A stretch of 23,652 bases of DNA from positions 1 to 23,652 of IMG/VR virus record IMGVR_UViG_3300042467_002292; one strand, 5' to 3'. Made by a program: the position numbers and the translations under genes. Below are positions 5,967-12,483 of the stretch, piece after piece; position 1 is the first letter of the stretch; each line of letters starts with the position of its first letter. A model generated the notes under the pieces. It saw only the letters and a program-made list of their open reading frames with translations, searched no databases and was not told the origin of the DNA. The DNA comes from a virus.

Positions 5967-6434
5967 ATGCTTACAATTAATTTTGTTAAAATAAATAAAA
6001 ACGCGCGTGTGCCAACAAGAGCAACACCGCTATCAGTTGGTTTTGATTTGTATGCGTGCATTGATGAAGGCGGCGGGACAAAATTTATTGATGTCGGTGA
6101 GACAGTCAAAATAGGTACTGGGATAGCGCTTGGATCGATGACTGATGGGGATAACATAGAGACACAGTATGGCGGGTTCGTGTTTGCAAGAAGCGGGCTT
6201 GCGACATCAAAAGGGTTAGCGCCTGCAAACAAAGTTGGTGTTATTGACGTGGACTATCGCGGGGAAATAATCGTTGCGATCAAAAATCATTCAAAATATT
6301 CACAAGTTATTAGCCATTGCGACAGAATCGCGCAGTTGGTGTTTATGCCGGTCATTACGCCACTATTTTTAGAGGTTGGTGCTATTAATGATACAGATAG
6401 AGGAAATGGTGGCTTTGGAAGCACTGGAAAATAA
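5967..6434 (+). CDS. dut: dUTPase (deoxyuridine 5'-triphosphate nucleotidohydrolase)
   Basis: 155 residues, the normal length for trimeric dUTPases. All five motifs are visible: motif 1 PLSVGFDLYA (about 21-30, Asp27), motif 2 FARSGLA (73-79), motif 3 KVGVIDVDYRGEI (89-101, with the catalytic Asp and the Tyr of the uracil pocket), motif 4 DRIAQLVFMP (119-128) and the C-terminal motif 5 RGNGGFGSTGK (145-155). It converts dUTP to dUMP and pyrophosphate, keeping uracil out of phage DNA and supplying dTMP synthesis. The region between motifs 1 and 3 (IALGSMTDGDNIETQYGG) is somewhat longer than in E. coli Dut. Start ATG 5967 lies 2 bases after the upstream stop. Confidence 0.95.
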   Translation: MLTINFVKINKNARVPTRATPLSVGFDLYACIDEGGGTKFIDVGETVKIGTGIALGSMTDGDNIETQYGGFVFARSGLATSKGLAPANKVGVIDVDYRGEIIVAIKNHSKYSQVISHCDRIAQLVFMPVITPLFLEVGAINDTDRGNGGFGSTGK

Positions 6435-6458
6435 ACATACCATAGCGCGATGATGTGG

Positions 6459-6556
6459 CACTCGTTTTTTTTTAAAAATTGAGGACGAGTGGTATACAAA
6501 AAGTTGCGGCTACAGGCGACTTGTCAATCATTGCACTGTAGCATTTATTTTTTTTA
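6459..6556 (+). ncRNA. Structured intergenic RNA with H-type pseudoknot and T-run
   Basis: CACTCGT (6459-6465) pairs perfectly with ACGAGTG (6485-6491) around an A/T-rich loop. Downstream, GTTGC/GCGAC (6503-6507/6516-6520, one G-U) forms a hairpin. Its 8-base loop contains GCTACAG (6509-6515), which pairs perfectly with CTGTAGC (6536-6542). The result is a classic H-type pseudoknot with loops of 1, 0 and 15 bases. Eight T residues follow (6549-6556). It may be a terminator for the dut transcript, a leader of ninB, or a free small RNA. The structure is seen; the role is inferred. Confidence 0.5.
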
Positions 6557-6592
6557 TATCTCAATAGCTAGATAAAAAAATCAGAGAACATT

Positions 6593-7003
6593 ATGGAAAA
6601 GATAAAACTTCTTTGCCAAAACAAAGATCAAACAAAAGCTGTTTTTAGGCAAATTTATGATATTGTCATAAATGAGGTTGTAAATGGTAATCACGTTGTT
6701 TTAGAAGCGAAGCCAAAAACACGATCATTAGAACAAAATGCGAGACTGTGGGCGATGCTATCAGACATTAGCGAGCAGGTTGTTTGGCATGGTAGAAAAC
6801 TGACGGCAGACGAATGGAAACATGTTTTCAGTGCAGCACTAAAAAAACAAGACGTTGTGCCAAGCATCGATGGGGGTTTTGTTGTTCTTGGACAATCAAC
6901 ATCAAAAATGACAGTGAAAGAAATGTGTGATATGCAGGAGTTGATGACGGCGTTTGCAGCAGAACGAAACGTTAAATTTAGATATAATTTTGATAATTTT
7001 TAA
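6593..7003 (+). CDS. ninB: NinB recombination protein
   Basis: 136 residues, close to the ~146 of lambda NinB (Orf). Characteristic segments include AKPKTRSLEQNARLWAMLSDISEQVVWHGRKLTADEWKHVF in the middle (the SLEQNA-x-LWA and W-K core), then a strand with STSKMTVKEMCDMQELMTAFAAERNV. NinB/Orf binds single-stranded DNA and can replace RecFOR functions in Red-type recombination, which fits the RuvC-like resolvase upstream. The start ATG 6593 has only a weak AGAGA ribosome binding site and follows the structured gap 6435-6592. Confidence 0.85.
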   Translation: MEKIKLLCQNKDQTKAVFRQIYDIVINEVVNGNHVVLEAKPKTRSLEQNARLWAMLSDISEQVVWHGRKLTADEWKHVFSAALKKQDVVPSIDGGFVVLGQSTSKMTVKEMCDMQELMTAFAAERNVKFRYNFDNF

Positions 7004-7014
7004 GGAATTAAACT

Positions 7015-7140
7015 GTGATAAAAATAACACTTAAAGTAATTAACGAAACAGAAACAAAGAGAAAGTATAAAATATTATATGACGGGAAAGAGGACACATT
7101 TGTGTTGTTGAAAGGCGACAAATGCAAAAAAACAAAATAA
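7015..7140 (+). CDS. Small hypothetical protein, 41 aa
   Basis: GTG 7015 with AAGGA (7003-7007) placed well; the 15-base stretch before it (6998-7012) is identical to that before the regulator at 5122. The product MIKITLKVINETETKRKYKILYDG... ends in a Lys/Thr-rich tail and looks like a small beta-rich basic protein. It follows ninB by 11 bases and is the last early gene before the long non-coding stretch. Family unknown. Confidence 0.5.
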   Translation: MIKITLKVINETETKRKYKILYDGKEDTFVLLKGDKCKKTK

Positions 7141-7449
7141 ATCTTATGATGTGGCTACGCTTGTTATTAGAAACGTGTTAAACTAAAAAAGTTTTTTCGC
7201 CTATATGTCGGTGCGTCGTTCGGTAGGTGGTTTTGATATAAAAACAAGCATTGTGTGTTCTTCATATACATTGCGTCTGGTGAGAAGAGCGAGACATAGC
7301 CAGAGCGGTTGGGTGAATCAAGATTGCCGCGTTGCATAGTTGTTAATGTTTTAGTCAAAGTGCTATTAGATAAATCTATCTGAGATATAAAACAGACAAA
7401 TTAAGAATCTTGAGTGCGATAGCGACGGACAGGCTCCGAAGGTATAATT

Positions 7450-7493
7450 AAGCATGACCGAATGTGTGATATTCACGCATATAGGTTGTGCTT
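7450..7493 (+). promoter_or_regulatory. Long 18-bp hairpin
   Basis: AAGCATGACC (7450-7459) pairs with GGTTGTGCTT (7484-7493, G-U pairs included), then a small GA/ATA internal loop, then ATGTGTGA/TCACGCAT (7462-7469/7473-7480, one G-U) around a TAT loop. The G-U pairs show that the structure would act as RNA rather than as a DNA palindrome. Confidence 0.65.
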
Positions 7494-7509
7494 TGCTCTG
7501 AACCCACCA

Positions 7510-7547
7510 AAGGTATATTTGATATATACTTTATTTTCTTTTTTTTT
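7510..7547 (+). terminator. Intrinsic terminator
   Basis: A 9-bp stem AAGGTATAT/ATATACTTT (7510-7518/7524-7532, one G-U) with a TTGAT loop is followed by TTTT, C and nine T residues (7539-7547). It would end transcription of the early region or of the non-coding RNA just before the gene at 7570. The stem is AT-rich, so efficiency is uncertain. Confidence 0.6.
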
Positions 7548-7569
7548 AGTTTATTAAAATTGGTGAATT

Positions 7570-8208
7570 GTGATTAATGTTATTGCTGATGTTAGACAAG
7601 CATCATTTTATTTGATGAGAATTTCAAAAGCTTTGAAAGATAAAGCAACAGTGCGTGCATTAAATGACACACTCAGACAAGCTAGATCAGAAGCAATAAG
7701 AGAGATTAAGCGAGAGGGCTATAACTTACCAACAGCCACAATCAGACAAAAGTTAAAAGAAGATAAAGCAAAAAAAAACAAAAAAACAGCAATTCTTTCT
7801 GCAATTGACAAACCTGTAAACATAATAAAATATGGAGCGAAACAAAAAGGATTTGGTGGCATATTTAGAGATGATGCTGGCAAATTAAGATGGAAAGGAA
7901 AAGGCCAAGGCATAAGTGTTAAAATAAAAACGCAACGCAAAACAATCAAAAGCGGCTTTATCGCAAACAACAAAGCTTACATAAGAGAGTCAAGGACAAG
8001 CGCAAACACTGGGCTGTTTGTTCCAAATAAAGGCGATTACAATTACAAAGGAGGCTTCTCAATTAAAGCAGAAAGAATAAAACAATTGACAGGACCGGGG
8101 GTAGATGCAATGTTTAATAACGAAGCGATCAAAAAAGCTATGGAAAAGAAAACAATAGAAGCGTTTCCAAAAAGACTGGAGTTTCACTTAATTAAATTAA
8201 TTAAATAA
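7570..8208 (+). CDS. Minor tail protein Z-like (lambda gpZ family)
   Basis: 212 residues from GTG 7570; lambda gpZ has 192. The protein is strongly basic, with the family layout: an N-terminal helix pair with VRALNDTLRQARSEAIREIKREGYNLPTATIRQKL, a basic segment KAKKNKKTAIL, beta-rich middle blocks (KPVNIIKYGAKQKGFGG, GISVKIKTQRKTIKSGFIANNK) and a C-terminal helix. In lambda, gpZ acts at the end of tail assembly and is needed for DNA ejection and positioning. Here the gene lies upstream of the terminase genes instead of among the tail genes, an unusual place. Assignment is by resemblance to the PF06763 pattern. Confidence 0.6.
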   Translation: MINVIADVRQASFYLMRISKALKDKATVRALNDTLRQARSEAIREIKREGYNLPTATIRQKLKEDKAKKNKKTAILSAIDKPVNIIKYGAKQKGFGGIFRDDAGKLRWKGKGQGISVKIKTQRKTIKSGFIANNKAYIRESRTSANTGLFVPNKGDYNYKGGFSIKAERIKQLTGPGVDAMFNNEAIKKAMEKKTIEAFPKRLEFHLIKLIK

Positions 8209-8241
8209 ACAATAAAACAAAAAGGATTTTTAAAAAAATAT

Positions 8242-8289
8242 ATGTTAAACTACGCATATTAATCGCGCAAAATATCGCTAGTTTTTAGC
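8242..8289 (+). promoter_or_regulatory. Candidate late regulatory site before the terminase genes
   Basis: ATGTTAAACTACGCATATTAAT (positions 8242-8263) matches the operator/-10 region at 1926-1947 in 17 of 22 positions, and its first 11 bases match 7175-7185 in 10 of 11. A small hairpin GCTA/TAGC (8277-8280/8286-8289) follows. No clear -35 is present, so if this is a promoter it may need an activator. Confidence 0.35.
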
Positions 8290-8335
8290 TTTATTGAAAA
8301 GATATGATGTATTTTATTTAAAAAGGTTGTTTTTT

Positions 8336-8704
8336 GTGGACGATTTATCGTTAAATCCAAAAGAAAAATTAATAATTGAACAAACAAAACACTGGGCATT
8401 AAAAGTTAAAATGCTTGCTGGTGAGCTTGTTGATGCTAATGAGCTTTCCTCATCTCTTGGTGCTGTAATAACCTCTTTTCGTTCTAGGATGCAGCACGCG
8501 CCGAAAAAAATAGCGCTTGCATTAAAAAACAAATACAAGGATATTGACTTGATTGAGGCTGAATCAATTGTTGAGGGATATATTTATGACGCACTTGAAG
8601 AACTTGCAAGACTCAACCCTGAACTCCAAAATGCTCGCAAACGGGCGATTGCTAAAGCAGCTGATAAATCTAGTGAGGCCGAGGATCAAGCAGAACCCGA
8701 TTGA
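8336..8704 (+). CDS. Terminase small subunit (Nu1-like)
   Basis: 122 residues. I chose GTG 8336 (AAAGG about 10 bases upstream) over a TTG at 8294 that has no ribosome binding site. A helical segment EKLIIEQTKHWALKVKMLAGELVDANELSSSLGAVITSFRSRMQHAPKKIALALKN has the usual pattern of Nu1-type small terminase C-terminal parts: E-x-x-x-x..A..K...G-E-L-V-x-x-x-E, then R-S-R-M..-P-x-K-x-A. The N-terminal winged helix of Nu1 is absent, so this is the short form. The small subunit recognises the packaging site and recruits the large subunit. It overlaps the large subunit gene by 119 bases. Confidence 0.75.
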   Translation: MDDLSLNPKEKLIIEQTKHWALKVKMLAGELVDANELSSSLGAVITSFRSRMQHAPKKIALALKNKYKDIDLIEAESIVEGYIYDALEELARLNPELQNARKRAIAKAADKSSEAEDQAEPD

Positions 8705-10607
8705 ATGGGTAGAGAAGAACAGAAAGCTATCTGAACACAATAGCGCATCACCGGGCAGCTTTAGGTTTGATTCTGTTCCTTGGGCTAGAGATTGGATTAG
8801 CTGCATGACGGACAAAAAAGTTAGAAAAATAGTTGTGAAAAAGTCGGCGCAGGTGGGTTGGACTGAGGTTGTATTAAGCATGATCGGGTGGATTATGACT
8901 AACGATCCATCTTCAATCGGTATCATGTTTGCGACAGAGGACAGCGCGAAAGAATTTGAAAAAGAAAAGTGGTTTCCTTTCGTAAAGAGCAACCCGATAA
9001 TTCAAAAAATAATGCCTGCGTGGGATAAAAAAAAGGATAAGGAAAACCAGTGGTATAACAAAAGCTACCTTGGCGGCTCTGTTCGTTTTGTTTGGTCTAC
9101 AAGCGCGTCAAAACTAAAAAGCCACTCAATTAAATATATTTTCGTCGAGGAGCCAGATGATTGTTTGGCGAATGTACAGCATCAAGGTGATGCCGTTAGG
9201 GTATGGGAACAAAGAAACAAAACATTTGATGACGGCAAAACCATTTTTGGTGGAACGCCAACAAACGAATTATCAAGAATGGAGCGCGAGTTTCTAGAGG
9301 GCGACAGGAGAGAATGGCACGTACCATGCTACGATTGTGGGCAATATCACCAGCTAAGCTGGGAAAATGTCAAGTGGCATAATAACGCCCCGATTAAACA
9401 CGATGTTTATGGCTTTGCTGATTTAGATAGTGTCTTTTATTCTTGTCCTTTTTGTGGTTCTGTCTGGGATGACCACCAAAAAATACAAAACGTCAAAAAA
9501 GGGAAACACGTGGCAACGTCGCCATTTAATGGAATAGCTAGTTTTTACATTAATGAATTAAACGCAACATTTGGTGAATCTTCGCTCAAAACGCTTCTAA
9601 AAAAGTCATTAGAGGCGAAGTACGAAATTGCTAAAGGCAATGACAATATGATGCGGTCGTTTAATAACAACACGCTTGGCATTCCGTTCTTAACAAGCAC
9701 AGAAAGCGCAAAAGCTGATGTTGTTGCGCAACAAGTGCTGTATTACAACGAAATGACTGTGCCCATGGGGGGGTTATACTTATGCGCAGGGGTTGACGTT
9801 CAACATGATCGTCTTGCTGTTGTGATAAGAGCTTGGGGCAGAGGAGAGAAAAGCTGGCTTGTGTTTTTCGGTGAAATTTATGGCGACACGGACAACATTG
9901 AATCTGGTGCTTGGGTTGATTTGTTGGCGCTTCTTTCACAAGAGTTTTTGCACGAAAGTGGAAAAAAAATAAAAATAAGTAGATGCTCTATTGATGCTGG
10001 CGATGGAAGAAGGACTGATGTTGTTGTTCAATTTTGTCATAAGCACAAAACAAAAATCTATCTGCCGGCTAAAGGATCGTCTCACGACGGCGGCGATAAA
10101 GAGATATTTTCAAACCCGAAAAGAGCAGGCCACGAAGTGCTTAGTGGCGTGAAAAGAAAATCTGTAGCAAAAGCACAAATCTATATTGTCGGGACTGTTA
10201 GAGCGAAAAATATAATTCTAGGCGATTCAACAACAATTGGTAGAATCAACCCACAATCACCAGCCGCGATGTATTGTTATGCAGGTGTTAGAGCCGACTA
10301 TTTTCAACAAGTTTGTGAGTCTGAATACAGAATTTTGGATGTGTCGAAAAGAAAATACAAGTACATTCATAAAGGGACGACCAGAAACGAGGCTTTAGAT
10401 TGCGAAGTTTTAGCGCTACATGCCGCAATTGGTGGCGGTTTACATACATCAATGCTTAATAAATGGGCAATTCTTGAAAAAGAATACGAAGCAACTGGAG
10501 AAATAAAAGAACAAGAAATAGAAAAGCCAATAAGAAAAAAAACAGAGCCGACAAAAAAACTAAGTTTTGATGAAAAAAAAGCCATGCTGCAACGAAAAAA
10601 AGCTTGA
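8586..10607 (+). CDS. Terminase large subunit (GpA family)
   Basis: 673 residues from ATG 8586, which has GAGGG (8573-8577) at 8-base spacing; ATG 8631 is an alternative. Motor ATPase: a Walker-A-like segment KKSAQVGWTE (about 85-94) and a Walker-B-like IKYIFVEEPDD (about 182-192). Two Cys pairs (CYDCG and CPFCG, about residues 240-300) make the zinc-ribbon typical of GpA. The C-terminal nuclease has CAGVDVQHDRLAV and SIDAGDGRRTDVV with the acidic residues that bind metal. It cuts concatemers at cos or pac and pumps DNA into the prohead. The Lys-rich end is the likely portal contact. Length is near lambda gpA (641). Confidence 0.95.
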   Translation: MTHLKNLQDSTLNSKMLANGRLLKQLINLVRPRIKQNPIEWVEKNRKLSEHNSASPGSFRFDSVPWARDWISCMTDKKVRKIVVKKSAQVGWTEVVLSMIGWIMTNDPSSIGIMFATEDSAKEFEKEKWFPFVKSNPIIQKIMPAWDKKKDKENQWYNKSYLGGSVRFVWSTSASKLKSHSIKYIFVEEPDDCLANVQHQGDAVRVWEQRNKTFDDGKTIFGGTPTNELSRMEREFLEGDRREWHVPCYDCGQYHQLSWENVKWHNNAPIKHDVYGFADLDSVFYSCPFCGSVWDDHQKIQNVKKGKHVATSPFNGIASFYINELNATFGESSLKTLLKKSLEAKYEIAKGNDNMMRSFNNNTLGIPFLTSTESAKADVVAQQVLYYNEMTVPMGGLYLCAGVDVQHDRLAVVIRAWGRGEKSWLVFFGEIYGDTDNIESGAWVDLLALLSQEFLHESGKKIKISRCSIDAGDGRRTDVVVQFCHKHKTKIYLPAKGSSHDGGDKEIFSNPKRAGHEVLSGVKRKSVAKAQIYIVGTVRAKNIILGDSTTIGRINPQSPAAMYCYAGVRADYFQQVCESEYRILDVSKRKYKYIHKGTTRNEALDCEVLALHAAIGGGLHTSMLNKWAILEKEYEATGEIKEQEIEKPIRKKTEPTKKLSFDEKKAMLQRKKA

Positions 10608-10632
10608 CTTCTAATTAAAAATAGTGTAAAAA
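10604..10632 (+). promoter_or_regulatory. Possible internal promoter before gpW
   Basis: TTGACT (10604-10609), 17-base spacer, TAAAAA (10627-10632), in the 55-base gap between the terminase and gpW genes, the widest break in the head operon. It could boost head gene expression. The gap is AT-rich, so a chance match is possible. Confidence 0.4.
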
Positions 10633-10662
10633 CGATTAAATTAAACAAAGCTACGTTAACAA

Positions 10663-10869
10663 ATGACATATCTTGAACAATTAATTGCAGCGAGAGAGGC
10701 AATAATTAAAGGTGAGCAAGTTGCTGAGGTTCAATACGCAGGGCGAAGAACCAAATACAACCACGCCTCATTGTCTGATTTGAACAATGAGATAGAAAAA
10801 CAGCAAAAAGCGCAAAAAACATACACGCGACCAAAATCTTTTAAAAGTGTCTTCCAATCGCTTGGGTAA
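10663..10869 (+). CDS. Head-tail joining protein gpW
   Basis: 68 residues, exactly the size of lambda gpW. Sequence features match: opening TYLEQLIAAREAIIKGEQVAEVQYAGRRTKYNHASLSDLNNEIEKQ, i.e. helix, beta hairpin (VAEVQYAGRRTKY), S-x-S/D-L helix, then a basic tail. gpW binds below the portal after packaging, stabilises DNA in the head and makes the site for FII. It sits between terminase and portal as in lambda. No good ribosome binding site is seen upstream of ATG 10663. Confidence 0.9.
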   Translation: MTYLEQLIAAREAIIKGEQVAEVQYAGRRTKYNHASLSDLNNEIEKQQKAQKTYTRPKSFKSVFQSLG

Positions 10870-10872
10870 AAA

Positions 10873-12483
10873 ATGAATAAAAAACGAGCAGCAGCAGGCA
10901 AAAAAAATAAATCACTGATTAACGCGAAGGCTTTGGCACAAAGCGGAAACACTGTTGTTAGATCATTCAACATGATTAATCAGAATATACCTCATTCGGA
11001 TTCAATTGTCGCCGACTTAAAGCCAGCGGTTGATCCTGTGGCTTTAGATAAGGCGATACACTCGCCAATCATAAGAAGTGGGATACAGGTATCCCAAAAT
11101 AGAGTGGTTGGGTCTAAATTCAGGTTGCAGTTAACTCCCATTGTTTCTTTTTTTAATGAAGAAGAAAAAAAAGAAATTTTGGCTTGGGCGTCAAAAGTTG
11201 AACGCATGTTTGACATGTACGCAAACTCGCCGGAAAAATACATAGATGCGGAGAGAAAACTTTCTTTCACAGAAATTCTAAGACAGACAGTTAGCCAAGA
11301 CTTGATTTTTGGTGAGCATTTTTTAATGCGCACAGAAAGAAAAAATTTAAAAATGGGTGTTGGTTTTTGCGTGCAAGGGATTGATCCTTGGCGCGTCAAA
11401 ACGCCGGTCGGTATAAGTGAAAGCTTTAACTTTAGGTTTGGCGTAATCAAAGATGAGCTAGGAGCGGCAAAAGCTTATTGTGTATACAACTCACTGCCGG
11501 AATTAATTGGTGCTTATTACGAACCTGAGAATTGGCGAATAATCAATAGAGAATCAACAATATTGATTAATGGCCGCGAGATTGACTTATTTAATATTTT
11601 GCATGGGTTTAATCAATTCAGACCTTCGCAAACACGAGGATATAGCGATATATCGACGATACTACCGTTAATTAAACAGCTTGATACGGCAAGAGGGTAC
11701 GCCCTTCAAAGTATGAATTTGGCGCTAAAGTACGCATTTTTTCTTGAGGCTGATCCTCAAACAGATTTAATGCGTGATGTTTTTCAGGCGAATTTAGAGC
11801 ACGGAGAAACAAGAAAAGACGATTATGGAGAGTCTCTTGTTGACTTGCAGGACTGGAATAAACTGTATTACGATCAATTTAAAACGAAATTTGATAGTGT
11901 TGATATTCCGCAACTGACACCGGGCGAGAAAATAAACGTACTGTCCCCGCATCAGAACGCGTTAAATGCGCACGGAATGATTCAAGATAACGTTTTTATT
12001 TTGGCGAAAATATTCGGACTATCTCAAGAATCGTTAACCGGCGATTTCAGGAATTCAAACTATTCAAGCGCTAGATTGAGTGAGGCTCTAACGTGGGAGG
12101 GGATCAAAGCAAAGCGCGAGGCTTCTGTTAATGTAGATGCAACCACTATTTTTAAAGGTTGGGCTGACGAAATGATGTTAAGGGGTCTATTGCCCTTGCT
12201 ACCAACAAGAGTTAACTATTGGGAAAAAAGAGACATTCTGCTAAACTGTGACTGGATTGGTGCGGGGAAAATAATAATTGATGAAAATAAATATGCATCT
12301 TCGGTTAAAACTATGTTAGAATGCAATGTAACTACGCTTAGAGACGTGCTTAATGAGCAAGGAAAAGATTTGGACGAAGTTTTAGAGCAACTCGCTTTTG
12401 AGGAATTGCGAAAAAGCGAGTTAGGGATTAAAGATGAGAATGGTCAAACAACAAACCAATTTTTTGATGTGGTAGGTGCATAA
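10873..12483 (+). CDS. Portal protein (lambda gpB family)
   Basis: 536 residues, as in lambda gpB (533). The dodecameric portal ring is the packaging channel and head-tail connector. Visible family features include an N-terminal basic segment, HSPIIRSGIQVSQNRVVGSKFRLQL, then DLIFGEHFLMRTER, GIDPWRVKTP, and HGFNQFRPSQTRGYSDISTILPLIKQLDTARGY (about 240-275). The LTPGEKINVLSP and the conserved NYSSARLSEALTWEGIK segment (396-412) lie towards the C-terminus. ATG 10873 follows gpW by 3 bases. The DNA for residues 397-412 is nearly identical to a piece of the tail assembly chaperone gene at 18908-18957. Confidence 0.95.
   Translation: MNKKRAAAGKKNKSLINAKALAQSGNTVVRSFNMINQNIPHSDSIVADLKPAVDPVALDKAIHSPIIRSGIQVSQNRVVGSKFRLQLTPIVSFFNEEEKKEILAWASKVERMFDMYANSPEKYIDAERKLSFTEILRQTVSQDLIFGEHFLMRTERKNLKMGVGFCVQGIDPWRVKTPVGISESFNFRFGVIKDELGAAKAYCVYNSLPELIGAYYEPENWRIINRESTILINGREIDLFNILHGFNQFRPSQTRGYSDISTILPLIKQLDTARGYALQSMNLALKYAFFLEADPQTDLMRDVFQANLEHGETRKDDYGESLVDLQDWNKLYYDQFKTKFDSVDIPQLTPGEKINVLSPHQNALNAHGMIQDNVFILAKIFGLSQESLTGDFRNSNYSSARLSEALTWEGIKAKREASVNVDATTIFKGWADEMMLRGLLPLLPTRVNYWEKRDILLNCDWIGAGKIIIDENKYASSVKTMLECNVTTLRDVLNEQGKDLDEVLEQLAFEELRKSELGIKDENGQTTNQFFDVVGA
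12060..12109 (+). repeat. 50-bp duplication, portal copy
   Basis: Identical in 49 of 50 positions to 18908-18957 (single difference G12080 against A18928), in the same orientation and reading frame. It encodes portal residues YSSARL(S)EALTWEGIK, a conserved part of the portal family, so this copy is most likely the original. Confidence 0.95.

Larger units (their letters stand above)
7141..7569 (+). ncRNA. 429-base non-coding stretch, probable structured RNA before the late genes
   Basis: No convincing gene is seen on either strand. The stretch is less AT-rich than other gaps and full of pairings: CGCCTA/TAGGTG (7199-7204 and about 7223), TTAGATA/TATCTGA (about 7366-7383), CGGA/TCCG (7426-7429/7435-7438), an 18-bp hairpin (7450-7493) and an intrinsic terminator (7510-7547). 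A weak promoter candidate TTGTTA-N17-TAAAAA lies at 7161-7189. A transcript of about 350 bases from there to the terminator would fit a stable RNA. The position corresponds to the Q/late promoter region of lambdoid phages. Not a tRNA, tmRNA or CRISPR array as far as I can tell. Confidence 0.5.

Noticed and set aside
6450-7155. ATGATGTGGC shared by the gaps at 6450 and 7146
   Set aside because: Only about 10 bases; the sequences differ after it and no common structure follows.
7205-7339. 44-codon + strand frame in the non-coding stretch (starts MSVRRSVGG)
   Set aside because: No Shine-Dalgarno; Arg/Ser-rich composition looks like translated structured RNA.
7290-7345. tRNA-like text (GCCAGAGCGGTTGGGT resembles a D-arm)
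   Set aside because: No matching T-arm (GGTTCGA), anticodon stem or acceptor stem could be built around it.
7167-7358. 63-residue open frame on the - strand in the non-coding stretch
   Set aside because: No ribosome binding site, residue composition unlike a folded protein, and it lies opposite strong RNA-type hairpins of the + strand.
8564-8992. 142-residue - strand open frame opposite the terminase genes
   Set aside because: Shadow of the conserved terminase large subunit.
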